From the NCBI GenBank assembly GCA_947623175.1, contig CANQGK010000004.1, positions 52,491 to 116,490 of the forward strand: DNA of 64,000 nt, given 5' to 3'. A program made the translations under genes and the position numbers. This DNA is from an uncultured Clostridia bacterium (GTDB lineage Bacteria; Bacillota; Clostridia; Oscillospirales; Acutalibacteraceae). Below the pieces are notes generated by a model. It had not been told where the DNA came from, searched no databases, and saw nothing but the letters and a program-made list of their open reading frames with translations. Of the stretch, positions 1 to 8,859 are shown one piece after another (the first letter of the stretch is position 1; each line of letters opens with the position of its first letter).

Positions 1-209
1 AAGACTATGCATTTCATATCCATCATTTCGGCAGTACGAACCACCTGTGAATTTACAAGACCTGTAAGCAATACCGCCTGATCCTTAACGTAAGCCAAAA
101 CGTCGCTCATCATGTCGCTTCCGCAAGCGGAGTAAACATGACGCGTAAGCTCTTCCTCACAGCAAATTACGTCTGCTTCCAATAATTCTTTGATAGTACT
201 GATTTTCAT
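1..209 (-). CDS. DRTGG-domain protein, partial (3' part beyond window)
   Basis: The reading frame starts with ATG at 207-209 and runs off the left edge, so about 69 codons are visible. The visible protein begins MKISTIKELLEADVICCEEE and continues with a stretch containing GSDMMSDVLAYVKDQAVLLT. This matches the small DRTGG-domain proteins that in Clostridia sit in front of or inside [FeFe]-hydrogenase gene clusters; their biochemical role is not established. It follows the NuoE-like gene by 35 bases in the same direction, which supports membership of the same operon. The identification rests on recall of the family and on context. Confidence 0.7.
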   Translation of the reverse strand, partial: MKISTIKELLEADVICCEEELTRHVYSACGSDMMSDVLAYVKDQAVLLTGLVNSQVVRTAEMMDMKCIV

Positions 210-244
210 AATACAAGCCTTATCCCTTCGGGAAGAAATTTTAA

Positions 245-748
245 TTAACCGGCAAATCCGTATTTTTCGAGAATACCGTCGACGTCGTCAACCGTAAGGC
301 GACCGTATACCTCGTCGTTCACGGTAAGAACGGGAGCCAACCCGCAGGCGCCTATGCAGCGGCAGGCAGTAAGCGAAAACTTACCGTCGGCGGTACATTC
401 ATCCGCACCGATTCCGAGCTTTTCGCTTAACTTATCGAAAATATCGCCCGAACCCTTCACATAGCAAGCCGTACCGAGACATACGGAAATGTTGTAATCA
501 CCCTTGGGTGAAAGTGAAAACTGAGCATAAAAAGTAGCTACACCGTAAACCTTTTCAAGCGGTACGTCCATACCCTCCGCTATCATGGTCTGCACTTCTA
601 TGGGAAGATAACCGTAAATTTCCTGAGCTTCCTGCATAACCGTCATCAAAAGACTTTTGTCATGAGCGCTCGATTCGATTATTTCCCTCAGCTTTTTTTC
701 CTGTTCAGCCGTTCCCTTAAAAGGGAGTTTACTGATCTTCTTCAGCAT
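245..748 (-). CDS. NuoE-like [2Fe-2S] subunit of NAD(P)-linked [FeFe]-hydrogenase
   Basis: 167 residues, the usual size of the 24-kDa NuoE/HndA family, which carries one [2Fe-2S] cluster in a thioredoxin-like fold and passes electrons between NAD(P)H-side flavin subunits and the hydrogenase. Four cluster ligands are visible: Cys90 and Cys95 (CLGTAC) and Cys131 and Cys135 (CIGAC). An N-terminal helical region (about 15-75) precedes the cluster domain. The start has a strong ribosome site (AGAGGAGG) 7-8 bases upstream. Because the next gene is a DRTGG protein rather than nuoF directly, a hydrogenase cluster is more likely than respiratory complex I, but the catalytic subunits lie outside the window. 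Confidence 0.85.
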   Translation of the reverse strand: MLKKISKLPFKGTAEQEKKLREIIESSAHDKSLLMTVMQEAQEIYGYLPIEVQTMIAEGMDVPLEKVYGVATFYAQFSLSPKGDYNISVCLGTACYVKGSGDIFDKLSEKLGIGADECTADGKFSLTACRCIGACGLAPVLTVNDEVYGRLTVDDVDGILEKYGFAG

Positions 749-824
749 GAAACCGAATCCTCCTCTGAATAGTTATATATGCATACCTTACCGAAAATTC
801 AATAAGATAATATCATACAAAGTA

Positions 825-853
825 ATTATAACATACAAATTATAATTTGAAAA
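825..853 (-). promoter_or_regulatory. Possible promoter of the hydrogenase cluster
   Basis: On the minus strand a TATAAT (825-830) lies about 75 bases upstream of the NuoE-like start. The -35 region is poor (TTTTCA or TTTCAA at 847-853), and a second TATAAT overlaps at 839-844 in this very AT-rich gap, so the exact element is uncertain. Confidence 0.35.
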
Positions 854-921
854 CCCTTTTTTATTAAAAAAAGTTATTTTTTTAACAAAACCGTCGAAAA
901 AATTAAAATACCAAAAAAATA

Positions 922-950
922 AGGCTGCCTACCTTTAAGTAGAACAGCCT
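922..950 (-). terminator. Rho-independent terminator of rpsB-tsf
   Basis: The arms AGGCTG and CAGCCT (922-927 and 945-950) enclose a second stem CTAC/GTAG around a CTTTAA loop. Read on the minus strand the hairpin is followed by TTATTTTTTT. It lies 15 bases past the tsf stop codon. Confidence 0.85.
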
Positions 951-964
951 TTTATGCTTTAAAA

Positions 965-1876
965 TTATTTAACCATACCGGCAACTTCGGCGGCAAAGTC
1001 GTCTACGCGCTTTTCGATGCCCTCGCCCTTTTCGAAACGAACGAAGGACGCGATTTTAATATCTGCGCCGAGCTCTTTGGCGGTATTTGCAACATACTTG
1101 CCGACGTTAATGTCGCCGTCCATAACGAATGCCTGCTCAACAAGGCAGTTTTCCTTATAGTATTTGCCGATTTTACCGTCGACGATTTTACCGAGAACAG
1201 CCTCGGGCTTGTTTGCCATTTTGGGATCTTCCTTCATCTGAGCGATAAGAATTTCCTTCTCCTTGGCAAGCACTTCCGCGGGAACGGAAGCCTCGTCCAG
1301 ATAAGAGGGGTTCATAGCCGCAACCTGCATGGCGATATTTTTACCCATTGTAACAAAATCCGCATTGTCGGCGTCAAGCGAAGTCTCGAAATTAACGAGA
1401 ACGCCGATTTTACCGCCGGCGTGAACGTAAGATACAACCTTACCCTCGACTCTTTCAAAGCGGCGGATTTTAATGTTTTCACGAATGGCGAGGAATAATT
1501 CCTGCACCATTTCCTCGACGGTCTTTCCGTCCTTTTTACAGGCAAGAAGCGCGTCAACGTCGGCGGGATTTTGCTCCGCAACTATGGCGGCGACATCAGC
1601 GGCAAGCGCCTTAAATCCGTCACCGTTGGCAACAAAGTCGGTTTCGCTGTTAAGCTCGACAATAGCGCCTATATTACCCTTTGTGTATGCGCAAACCGTA
1701 CCCTCGGCGGCAATGCGCGAAGCTTTTTTGGCTTGCGAGGCAAGACCTTTCTCTCTCAAATAATCTGCCGCGGCGTCCATATCGCCGTCGGTTTCGGTAA
1801 GCGCCTTTTTACAGTCCATCATACCGCAGCCGGTCTTTTCTCTTAAAGCCTGAACATCTTTAGCAGTAAAAGCCAT
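965..1876 (-). CDS. tsf: Translation elongation factor Ts
   Basis: 303 residues. EF-Ts is the guanine-nucleotide exchange factor that releases GDP from EF-Tu. The N-terminal UBA-like domain (residues 1-50) has the typical REKTGCGMMDCKKAL stretch, followed by the EF-Tu contact motif TDFVAN near residue 80 that disrupts the magnesium site of EF-Tu. Two core subdomains follow, then a C-terminal helical module. It lies 20 bases downstream of rpsB, the near-universal bacterial arrangement, and is closed by a clear terminator. Confidence 0.98.
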   Translation of the reverse strand: MAFTAKDVQALREKTGCGMMDCKKALTETDGDMDAAADYLREKGLASQAKKASRIAAEGTVCAYTKGNIGAIVELNSETDFVANGDGFKALAADVAAIVAEQNPADVDALLACKKDGKTVEEMVQELFLAIRENIKIRRFERVEGKVVSYVHAGGKIGVLVNFETSLDADNADFVTMGKNIAMQVAAMNPSYLDEASVPAEVLAKEKEILIAQMKEDPKMANKPEAVLGKIVDGKIGKYYKENCLVEQAFVMDGDINVGKYVANTAKELGADIKIASFVRFEKGEGIEKRVDDFAAEVAGMVK

Positions 1877-1896
1877 TTTAGTTTCCTCCGAATAAA

Positions 1897-2685
1897 TTAT
1901 TCCGCCTCGGCGGGTGCAGCTTCCTCGGCTGCTTCTTCGACAGCGTCCTCTGCGATTTCTTCCTCGGCTTCGTCCTCGTCGTTAGCCGCAGTACCCATTT
2001 CGCTGCCCTGTCTGCCCTCGATTACGGCAGCCGCCATTGTTTCGGCGATAAGCTTAACCGCGCGAATGGCGTCGTCGTTACCGGGGATTACCGCGTCGAT
2101 TTCGTCCGGATCGCAGTTGGTATCAACGATAGCTACGATCGGAATACCGAGCTTTTTCGCTTCCGCAACGGCAATTCTTTCCTTGCGGGGGTCTACTATA
2201 AAGAGCGCTCCGGGGAGCTTTTTCATATCCTGAATACCGCCGAGGAACTTCTCAAGCTTTTCGATTTCGAGGTTAAGCTTAATAACTTCCTTTTTGGGCA
2301 AAAGCTCGAAGGTGCCGTCGTCACGCATTGCGCGAAGCTGATTAAGACGGGCGATTCTCGTGCGAATGGTTGTAAAGTTTGTGAGCATACCGCCAAGCCA
2401 ACGTGCGTTAACGTAGGGCATGCCGCAATGCTCGGCTTCCTCCTTGATGGAATCCTGAGCCTGCTTTTTGGTTCCTACGAACAGAATTTCGCCGCCTTCT
2501 GCGGCAATTTCGCGAACGAACATATAAGCGTCGTTGAGCTTTTTAACCGTTTTTTGAAGGTCGATGATGTAAATTCCGTTGCGTTCGGTGAAAATGTACT
2601 CCGCCATTTTCGGGTTCCAGCGTCTTGTCTGATGTCCGAAATGAACACCGGCTTCAAGAAGCTGTTTCATTGATACTACTGCCAT
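1897..2685 (-). CDS. rpsB: 30S ribosomal protein S2
   Basis: 262 residues. S2 binds late in 30S assembly and helps recruit S1. The sequence has the family hallmarks: [19 protein letters not shown] at residues 9-27 and the later [12 protein letters not shown] and [15 protein letters not shown] stretches. A C-terminal tail of about 30 residues is almost entirely Glu, Ala and Asp, longer and more acidic than in E. coli but common in Clostridia. The ATG has a good ribosome site (CAGGAGG). Confidence 0.98.
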   Translation of the reverse strand: MAVVSMKQLLEAGVHFGHQTRRWNPKMAEYIFTERNGIYIIDLQKTVKKLNDAYMFVREIAAEGGEILFVGTKKQAQDSIKEEAEHCGMPYVNARWLGGMLTNFTTIRTRIARLNQLRAMRDDGTFELLPKKEVIKLNLEIEKLEKFLGGIQDMKKLPGALFIVDPRKERIAVAEAKKLGIPIVAIVDTNCDPDEIDAVIPGNDDAIRAVKLIAETMAAAVIEGRQGSEMGTAANDEDEAEEEIAEDAVEEAAEEAAPAEAE

Positions 2686-2810
2686 AATTTTTCCTCCTGA
2701 GGTTTTTCCTCCATCCCGCCTAACGTCTCAGTAAATCGCCGGGCACGGCAACACCTGTGAAACTCAAACGGAATGTGTGTTTTTATTTGCCGTTTTTCAA
2801 CAGCCGATAA

Positions 2811-2839
2811 ATTATATCATAAAACCGTTCGTTTTGCAA
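2811..2839 (-). promoter_or_regulatory. Promoter of rpsB-tsf
   Basis: On the minus strand TTGCAA (2834-2839), a 17-base spacer and a perfect TATAAT (2811-2816). Transcription would begin near 2804, leaving an untranslated leader of about 120 bases before rpsB, long enough for S2-mediated autoregulation, but I recognise no specific leader structure. Confidence 0.85.
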
Positions 2840-2872
2840 GCATTATTTTGATTTTTTGCAAAAAATCCGGAT

Positions 2873-3358
2873 TTATATCTGCGCGCGAACGTTTATGAAA
2901 TATTCCTGTGAAGAATTGACGACCTTATCTATCATTTCTTTTTTGATTTCAAGCTCCGATTCGCATCTGATTATCTTTAAAACATCCGCTTTGGCGGCTT
3001 CGGATTTTCCCAAAATCAAATTTATGAGCTCCTTGGTAATCGGATTATCGGATTTTGCGGAAAGTGAATTGCAGGCGGAGGCGGCGGATATTAGGATTTT
3101 GCCTATTGCCTTGGCGCCGTACTCAAAATCGGGCGAAGGCTCGGTTTTTGCAGCTTTCGGCGCTTGCGCCGCCTGAGCCGCAGCCTCATCCCGTATTTCG
3201 TCAGACGCGTTTGATTTTAAATCTTCGTTTTCCTTTACAAGCTCCGATACGCGGGATAAAAGGTATTTGTTTTTTTCTTCCAATTCCTTTAAACGGGTAT
3301 TAAGCTTTTGCGTTTCGTCTTTTAAATTATCGTATAATTCTTTGAAATCGTCGTTCAT
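2873..3358 (-). CDS. Hypothetical protein with N-terminal coiled coil
   Basis: 161 residues, not recognised. Residues 1-50 form a heptad-patterned charged coiled coil (DNLKDETQKLNTRLKELEEK), residues 55-78 are an Ala/Pro-rich linker, and residues 80-160 are a mostly helical globular part. There is no signal peptide or membrane segment, so it should be cytoplasmic. It starts 12 bases after the VanZ-like gene and is probably cotranscribed with it. A DNA- or membrane-associated scaffolding role is possible, but nothing in the sequence decides it. Confidence 0.75.
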   Translation of the reverse strand: MNDDFKELYDNLKDETQKLNTRLKELEEKNKYLLSRVSELVKENEDLKSNASDEIRDEAAAQAAQAPKAAKTEPSPDFEYGAKAIGKILISAASACNSLSAKSDNPITKELINLILGKSEAAKADVLKIIRCESELEIKKEMIDKVVNSSQEYFINVRAQI

Positions 3359-3370
3359 GTAAAACCGCCC

Positions 3371-3847
3371 TTATGAATATTTTTTAAACCGCTTGACTTT
3401 TAAAAACAGGCTTAAAATAAGTATGGCAAAAGCCGAACCGCAAAAATCTATCAACACGTCGCGCACCTCTCCGCTTCTGCCGGGGATAAAAAGCTGATGT
3501 ATTTCGTCGCTCGCCGCGTATACTAAGCAAATTGCGGCGGAAAACAATAAGCGCAATTTCAATGGTATTTTCGTATAGGTTATAAGCGTAAAGAAGCTTA
3601 AGGCGCCCAATACGGCATACAGGGTGAAATGGGCGGCTTTTCGCACCCAAATATGGTAGGGCGCAATAAAGCTTAACTGTTCGGCTTCGGTTAAATTATT
3701 GAAATCGGGATAAAAAATTTTAACTGCCGTTATTATAAATCCCGTACTCGTATCGGATGAGGTATCGGCATTTTCCGCCGACAGCGAAAATATCAGGCAC
3801 ATCCACAAAAGCAATAATATTACCGTAACCGTTCTGAAAATTTTCAA
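3371..3847 (-). CDS. VanZ-like family membrane protein
   Basis: 158 residues with four predicted membrane helices (about 5-24, 65-90, 97-115 and 130-150). It shows the VanZ-like signatures FSLSAENAD just after the first helix, KAAHFTLYAVLG near the second and DEIHQLFIPGRSGEVRDV before the last. VanZ of Enterococcus gives low-level teicoplanin resistance, but most chromosomal members have no known substrate and no resistance can be inferred. It is followed closely by the coiled-coil gene. Confidence 0.85.
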   Translation of the reverse strand: MKIFRTVTVILLLLWMCLIFSLSAENADTSSDTSTGFIITAVKIFYPDFNNLTEAEQLSFIAPYHIWVRKAAHFTLYAVLGALSFFTLITYTKIPLKLRLLFSAAICLVYAASDEIHQLFIPGRSGEVRDVLIDFCGSAFAILILSLFLKVKRFKKYS

Positions 3848-3870
3848 AATTATCCCCCGTCAATATTTAA

Positions 3871-3901
3871 GCCGACACCGTCGAAAAAACGGTGACGGCT
3901 T
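3871..3901. terminator. Terminator hairpin after the ftsEX/M23 operon
   Basis: GCCG-A-CACCGT and ACGGTG-A-CGGC form an 11-bp stem with matched A bulges around a CGAAAAA loop. The plus-strand side ends in TTTTAATAATT and the minus-strand side in TTAAATATTG. It lies 25 bases beyond the stop of the minus-strand M23 gene, for which it would be the natural terminator. Confidence 0.65.
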
Positions 3902-3925
3902 TTAATAATTGAAGTAAGTTAAAAA

Positions 3926-5128
3926 TCAGGATTTGCTGTAAAATCTCATCGGGTTAACGTAAGTGCCGTTGACCGCTATACCCAAATGCAGATGAAATCC
4001 CGTAGACCAGCCGGTACTGCCGACGTAGCCTATAACCTGACCTTTTTTAACTGTGGCGCCCGTGCTTACCGCGGTAGTCGCCATATGACCGTAAACCGCA
4101 ACGTAGGTGTTGCCGTCCTTGGTGCCGTGGTTGATTCGAACGTAATTGCCGAAGCCTCCGCCGCAGCCGTCATAGCCCTTTCCGTAGTTGTGCGGGCAGG
4201 AATTGTTGGACTGTATAACCACGCCGTCGGCAATGGCGAGAATGGGTTTACCCGAAATTCCGCCGCCCGAAATATCTATACCGTCGTGGTGACCTTTGTG
4301 CACCGAGTCGTTGCTCTGGAAGCCCGCCGTTATATTATAATATCCCGAAACGGGCCACAAGAAGGTACCGCCGGTGTAAACGAAGGAGGTGCCGCCGGCA
4401 GACGCCATGGACGCTAAGGTGCGCTGATATTCCTTTATCTGCTTCTCGATTTTCGCGTTATCGTTTTCAAGTCCGGACTGTTCGGAATTTATACTGTTGA
4501 TAACCGACTGTATGGAGCGGTTGTCCGCCATAAGCTCGTTTTGCTTTTCGGTGGCGATTTTTTTGATTTCGACCTGTTCGTTTAAAAGCTTATCGTTTTC
4601 TTTCTGTTTTTCCTCAAGCTTTTTGATCGCTTCGACAAGGTTTTCTATAAGCTTTTTATCTCTTGCGGAAACGCTTGCCACCATCTGAGACAGCTGTAAA
4701 AACGAAGCGAAATCGTCCGCTCCCAAAAGCACCTGAACGTTGCTTTCGGTATTGCTCATATAAATTGCGCGCAGACGCTTTTTAAAGCTTAATTTATCGG
4801 CTTCGATTTGCTTGTTGTTCTTGTCGATTTCCGTCTTGTTAGCCGCGATTTTAGCGTTGATTTTTGAAATTTCGGCGTTGCATGCGTTTATTTCGCGCTG
4901 AACGACGGCGATTTTCTTTTCGATAGCTTCCTTAAGCTTTTGCTGTTCGTTGATTTTTCCCTGAAGGCTTTTGATTTCGCTTTCAAGCTTTTTGGACTCC
5001 GATTCGAGCCCGCTTATATTCTGTCTGATTTCCGAAGCGGAAGCGGCGCCTATGCGCAAGGATACCGCCCCGAAAAATATCGAAAACGTTAAAACAAGCG
5101 ATAATAATCTGATAATATTTCTTTTCAT
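3926..5128 (-). CDS. Secreted coiled-coil M23 peptidoglycan hydrolase (PcsB/CwlO/EnvC-like)
   Basis: 400 residues. A signal peptide covers about residues 1-30 (hydrophobic core, then GAASASE). A long coiled coil fills residues 33-245, and a LytM/M23 metallopeptidase domain fills residues 265-395. The zinc ligands are visible as HKGHHDGID (H-x3-D) and HLHLG (H-x-H), so the enzyme should be active. This coiled-coil plus hydrolase layout is that of extracellular hydrolases activated by FtsEX (EnvC, PcsB and CwlO systems), and ftsE and ftsX lie immediately upstream in the same operon. Likely role: septal or side-wall peptidoglycan cleavage controlled by FtsEX. Confidence 0.9.
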   Translation of the reverse strand: MKRNIIRLLSLVLTFSIFFGAVSLRIGAASASEIRQNISGLESESKKLESEIKSLQGKINEQQKLKEAIEKKIAVVQREINACNAEISKINAKIAANKTEIDKNNKQIEADKLSFKKRLRAIYMSNTESNVQVLLGADDFASFLQLSQMVASVSARDKKLIENLVEAIKKLEEKQKENDKLLNEQVEIKKIATEKQNELMADNRSIQSVINSINSEQSGLENDNAKIEKQIKEYQRTLASMASAGGTSFVYTGGTFLWPVSGYYNITAGFQSNDSVHKGHHDGIDISGGGISGKPILAIADGVVIQSNNSCPHNYGKGYDGCGGGFGNYVRINHGTKDGNTYVAVYGHMATTAVSTGATVKKGQVIGYVGSTGWSTGFHLHLGIAVNGTYVNPMRFYSKS

Positions 5129-5156
5129 GCTTATTCCCCTTTAAAGAATAATGCCG

Positions 5157-6215
5157 TTAAATGGCGGCAAATTCACTGCCTTCCTTGCGCAGATATTTGC
5201 TTATCATAATAACGCTGCCCAAGACGCCGGCAAAAATACCTATGCCTACGAATACCAAAAGCAAAAGCCACGCCATATCGCCGTATTTTACGATATCGGT
5301 GGTACCGAGTGTGGATTTTAAGGTTTCGGTTGCCACCCTGTAGCAGAAGTAGAGAAGCCCCTCGGCTATAACCGCCGAAATAAGACCTATTATAACGCCC
5401 TCCACCACAAACGGAATTCTTACAAAAGCGTCGGTAGCGCCCACCGCCTTCATAATGCTTATGTCGAGCTTGCGGTTATACATTGTGACGCGTATCGTGT
5501 TGGAAACGATAACGAGCGAAATTACCATGAGAATAGCGATTATCCATATGCCGGCAACCCCTATTCCGTTTTTTATGGCGTTGATTTTTTCCGCCAGATC
5601 GTCCTGCGACTGTATGACGTCGATACCCTCGAGCCCCTCTATTTGCTTTACGGTTTCGTCAAAATAAGCCATATCCTTCATTTTTACCTTGGCGGCGCAT
5701 GACATCGGGTTTCCGTATTCCTCGTCGAGGAAGGTAAAATACTTTTCCTGTCCTTCGAGCATAGAGCTCTTTACATTATCGAGCCCCTCCTCGCTCGAGA
5801 CGAAGGTGACCTCGGCGACGTTATCGAGCTTTTCGATTTCTTTGCAAAGCGCCTTTGCTTCCTCTTCGTTGTGGATTATATAATCCGAAGGCTTAATGCC
5901 GTTTTTATCGGCGGCGTCGGATTTATCCGTCGAGTCGGACGAGGTGTTTTCGGAAGAATTGCCGGAAGCGGTATCGTCCGCCTGGTTTTCTTCGCTGTAG
6001 AGTGCCCAATTATAGTCCTTCATATATGCCATGACAACGTTTTGCTGTTCGAGCGCGCCGATGGCTTTGGCTACGTTTTCGGAAATTAAAATGGCGAGAC
6101 CTATTATTACCATGCATGCCACAAGCACGCCTATGGACGCCAATGACATAAGCCGGTTAACCCAGGCGCTTTTTACGCCCTCGCCGGTAAGATACTTAAC
6201 ACTGCCCAAATTCAT
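5157..6215 (-). CDS. ftsX: Cell-division ABC transporter permease FtsX
   Basis: 352 residues. One N-terminal membrane helix (about 20-45), a large extracellular loop (46-210) and three C-terminal helices give the FtsX topology. The loop includes a Ser/Asp/Lys-rich insert (about 78-110) of low complexity, longer than in model organisms. FtsX does not transport solute; with FtsE it relays ATP hydrolysis to an extracellular hydrolase. The start overlaps the ftsE stop as ATGA, so translation is coupled, and the hydrolase gene follows 28 bases downstream. Confidence 0.95.
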   Translation of the reverse strand: MNLGSVKYLTGEGVKSAWVNRLMSLASIGVLVACMVIIGLAILISENVAKAIGALEQQNVVMAYMKDYNWALYSEENQADDTASGNSSENTSSDSTDKSDAADKNGIKPSDYIIHNEEEAKALCKEIEKLDNVAEVTFVSSEEGLDNVKSSMLEGQEKYFTFLDEEYGNPMSCAAKVKMKDMAYFDETVKQIEGLEGIDVIQSQDDLAEKINAIKNGIGVAGIWIIAILMVISLVIVSNTIRVTMYNRKLDISIMKAVGATDAFVRIPFVVEGVIIGLISAVIAEGLLYFCYRVATETLKSTLGTTDIVKYGDMAWLLLLVFVGIGIFAGVLGSVIMISKYLRKEGSEFAAI

Positions 6216-6937
6216 TGAAGGTCACCTCCGGCGTTATCGGCAATAATTTTACCGCCGTCAAGCATAATCACGCGATGCTGAAAATCGCGCACTAAGTTAT
6301 GGTCATGCGTAACCATTAAAACGGTGGTGCCCTGTTTGTTTATTTCGGTAAGCATATTTACTATTTCATAAGACATATTGGGGTCAACGTTGCCGGTAGG
6401 CTCGTCCGCGATTATCAAATCGGGATGATTTACGAGCGCACGGGCAAGACCGACGCGCTGCTGTTCGCCGCCGGAGAGCTGATTGGGCATCGAACGCGCT
6501 TTATCGCCGAGGCCCACCTTGCTTAACGCCTTGGTCACCTCGCGGCGAACGTCTCTGCCGGTCGCGCCCACGACGTACATTGCGAAAGCGACGTTTTGAA
6601 AAACGGTCATAGTGGGTATAAGCCGGAAATCCTGAAAAACTATACCCATGGTGCGCCGAAGCATCGGAACCTGCTTGCGCTTCATTTTGGTTAAATTAAA
6701 GCCGTTTACGTTTATAATGCCGGTATTTGCCTTTTCTTCGCGCATAATAAGCTTCATAAACGTGCTTTTGCCCGCGCCCGAAGAACCTACCACAAAAACA
6801 AATTCTCCGTAATTTATCTTAATATTTATATCCTCTAAAGCGTGCGTTCCTCCGGGATAGGTTTTGGAAACGCCGCGAAATTCTATTATGGGCTTACTCG
6901 CCTGTGAAAAATCGCCGCTTATAATCTGTTCTTCCAT
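6212..6937 (-). CDS. ftsE: Cell-division ABC transporter ATPase FtsE
   Basis: 241 residues. Walker A is VGSSGAGKST (about residues 51-60), the ABC signature is LSGGEQQRVGLARAL, Walker B is LIIADEP and the switch histidine is in MVTHDH. FtsE is the cytoplasmic ATPase of the FtsEX complex. It overlaps ftsX by four bases and begins 19 bases after the PucR-like regulator gene, so all four genes look cotranscribed. Confidence 0.97.
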   Translation of the reverse strand: MEEQIISGDFSQASKPIIEFRGVSKTYPGGTHALEDINIKINYGEFVFVVGSSGAGKSTFMKLIMREEKANTGIINVNGFNLTKMKRKQVPMLRRTMGIVFQDFRLIPTMTVFQNVAFAMYVVGATGRDVRREVTKALSKVGLGDKARSMPNQLSGGEQQRVGLARALVNHPDLIIADEPTGNVDPNMSYEIVNMLTEINKQGTTVLMVTHDHNLVRDFQHRVIMLDGGKIIADNAGGDLQ

Positions 6938-6956
6938 TTATTTATAATTCATTCCT

Positions 6957-8039
6957 TTAATACTTTATGGGGTTGTTTTTTAAATATTTGTTTACCATAA
7001 GGGCGATTTTAAATACGATGGCATGATCGAACTCACGAAGATCCAAACCGGTAAGCTTTTTGATTTTTTCGAGTCGGTATACCAAGGTGTTGCGGTGAAC
7101 AAAGAGCTTTCTCGAGGTTTCGGATACGTTAAGGTTATTTTCAAAGAAGCGCTGGATTGTAAAGAGGGTTTCCTGATCGAGGCTTTCTATGGAGCCGAGC
7201 TTGAAAACCTCCTTTAAGAAGGTCTCGCAAAGGGTGGTGGGAAGATGATAAATAAGCCTTGCTATTCCGAGCGCGTCGTAAGCTACTATGGTTTTTTCGT
7301 TGTCGAATACCTTGCCTACCTCCAATGCGGTTTGCGCTTCTTTAAAAGCGCGCGCCAAATCCTTGAGATTGTTTACGGTAGTGCTTATTCCGATATACGG
7401 GTGCAGATAAAATTCGCCCGAAATGGTATCGGCAATGGTGGTGGCAAGCTTTTCAATGGTTTTGGAGTCGATGCCGGACTTGGTCTCCTTTACGAGCACG
7501 ATATCGGTTTCATTGATATTGATGATAAAATCCTTCATTTTATCGGGGAATAGATTTTGCATAATATCGTAAACCGAAACGTCGCGATTATCCAGAACTC
7601 TGATTAAAAATACCGTACGGGATACGTCGCTGTTAAAATAAAGCTCTCTCGCCTTGAGATAAATATCGCCGGGAAGAATATTATCGAGCAATATATTTTT
7701 GATAAAGTTACTGCGGTCATATTTTTCGTCATAATAGAACTTAATATTGGCGAAGGCTACCGCGATTACCGAAGCGTATTTCGAGGCGATAAGATCGTCG
7801 CCGTCGACGAAAACGTAATAATTGGCTCCCTGGTTTGAGGGAAGCGACTTATATGTATATCCACCGTTTACGAAAAGGTCGCCTGCGCCTAAGGTCATAC
7901 TCGTAATGGTCTCGCCTATTTTTGATAACTCACTGCAGGCGATAACGGAAAAGTTCTCATCCGCCACGCCGAAGACGCGGTCTATGGATTCCTTCATTTG
8001 ATGAATAATACCCTGAAACAGCCGATTTGTCATTTTCAC
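6957..8039 (-). CDS. PucR/CdaR-family transcriptional regulator
   Basis: 360 residues. The C-terminal 60 residues are the helix-turn-helix of this family (ETSRKLFVHRNTLVYRLEKI). The preceding GGDEF-like domain contains YIGISTTVNNLKDLARAFKE. The N-terminal half is a ligand-sensing region of unknown ligand. The start is taken as GTG at 8037-8039 (ribosome site AAAGGAT); an in-frame ATG at 8031-8033 is the alternative. Relatives regulate sugar-diacid or nitrogen catabolism, but here it heads the ftsE-ftsX-hydrolase operon, an unexpected partner set. Confidence 0.85.
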   Translation of the reverse strand: MKMTNRLFQGIIHQMKESIDRVFGVADENFSVIACSELSKIGETITSMTLGAGDLFVNGGYTYKSLPSNQGANYYVFVDGDDLIASKYASVIAVAFANIKFYYDEKYDRSNFIKNILLDNILPGDIYLKARELYFNSDVSRTVFLIRVLDNRDVSVYDIMQNLFPDKMKDFIININETDIVLVKETKSGIDSKTIEKLATTIADTISGEFYLHPYIGISTTVNNLKDLARAFKEAQTALEVGKVFDNEKTIVAYDALGIARLIYHLPTTLCETFLKEVFKLGSIESLDQETLFTIQRFFENNLNVSETSRKLFVHRNTLVYRLEKIKKLTGLDLREFDHAIVFKIALMVNKYLKNNPIKY

Positions 8040-8086
8040 AGCACATCCTTTAATTTAAAGATAAAACAATTATAAAATAGCATTAT

Positions 8087-8115
8087 ATTATATATATTAC
8101 ACAATTACGAAGCAA
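8087..8115 (-). promoter_or_regulatory. Promoter of the regulator-ftsEX operon
   Basis: On the minus strand TTGCTT (8110-8115), 17 bases, TATAAT (8087-8092). A second overlapping pair, TTGCAA (8117-8122) and TAATAT (8094-8099), has the same spacing. The leader to the GTG start is about 40 bases. Confidence 0.6.
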
Positions 8116-8190
8116 TTTGCAAGTAATATTAATTAAAATACATAAAAAAGTTACAAATTAGTGTCAAATGCAAAAAATACAGGCTTAAAA

Positions 8191-8757
8191 TCATTCAAAA
8201 ATCTCAAAAGTCAGATTGGAATGAATAGTATAATCCTCGCTATTATAGAGGTTAAATACATATTTTTGTTTTTTTACGGCGTAATCGACGGTATTTTTGG
8301 TGCCGCCCGCCTTACCGTCAAACCATGTAAGGACGAAATCGCTGTTATCCACCATAAAACGGTTGCGGTTTTGGAAACAGCCCTTATAATACCGGTCTGC
8401 CAAAATCACCTTTTCGTCCGACTCTTTCAAAACCTTGTCGTAGCGTTCACGCCATTCGGGCGAATAGCCGTCGCTCTGATCGGCATACGGAATTACACAT
8501 ATAAGCTTAAGCGGAAATTCGGAGGCTTTTTTCAAAAGCAAAATCGTTTCGGCGCAGATTATATCAAACCCCATTGCCATACCTGTGTAAAAGGTTCGGC
8601 AGCCTTCGTCTAAAAGCTGTTTTATTCCGAGTATTAAAGTATTATCGAAATCGATATACGCTTTATCCTCCACTCCGATATCAAAGGGCAGCTTTTCGGG
8701 TCTGTAGCCGGTAAAACAACATTTGTAACCGGCGTCGAAATTTTCGGAATTTTCCAT
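8191..8757 (-). CDS. SLOG-family protein (DUF1273/YpsA-like)
   Basis: 188 residues. The opening CCFTGYRPEKLPF and the central FYTGMAMGFDIICAE are the signatures of the YpsA/DUF1273 branch of the SLOG superfamily, a Rossmann-like fold related to LOG and DprA thought to bind nucleotides or nucleotide-derived ligands. B. subtilis YpsA has been linked to cell division, but its activity is unknown. The gene is a single transcription unit facing away from the exchanger gene. Confidence 0.85.
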   Translation of the reverse strand: MENSENFDAGYKCCFTGYRPEKLPFDIGVEDKAYIDFDNTLILGIKQLLDEGCRTFYTGMAMGFDIICAETILLLKKASEFPLKLICVIPYADQSDGYSPEWRERYDKVLKESDEKVILADRYYKGCFQNRNRFMVDNSDFVLTWFDGKAGGTKNTVDYAVKKQKYVFNLYNSEDYTIHSNLTFEIFE

Positions 8758-8802
8758 TTAATTACCTGCCTTTATATATTTTGTTAAAAATTTTAAGAGT
8801 CA

Positions 8803-8831
8803 TTGACTTTTAGCCCGCAAAAGGCTATAAT
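8803..8831 (+). promoter_or_regulatory. Promoter of the Ca/Na exchanger gene
   Basis: TTGACT (8803-8808), 17 bases, TATAAT (8826-8831). The start codon is 29 bases past the -10 box. Confidence 0.85.
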
Positions 8832-8859
8832 TATTTAAAATACTGTTGCGGGTGAAAAC

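Noticed and set aside
3371..3847. Glycopeptide resistance from the VanZ-like gene
   Set aside because: No vanHAX-type genes are present, and chromosomal VanZ-like proteins are not evidence of resistance.
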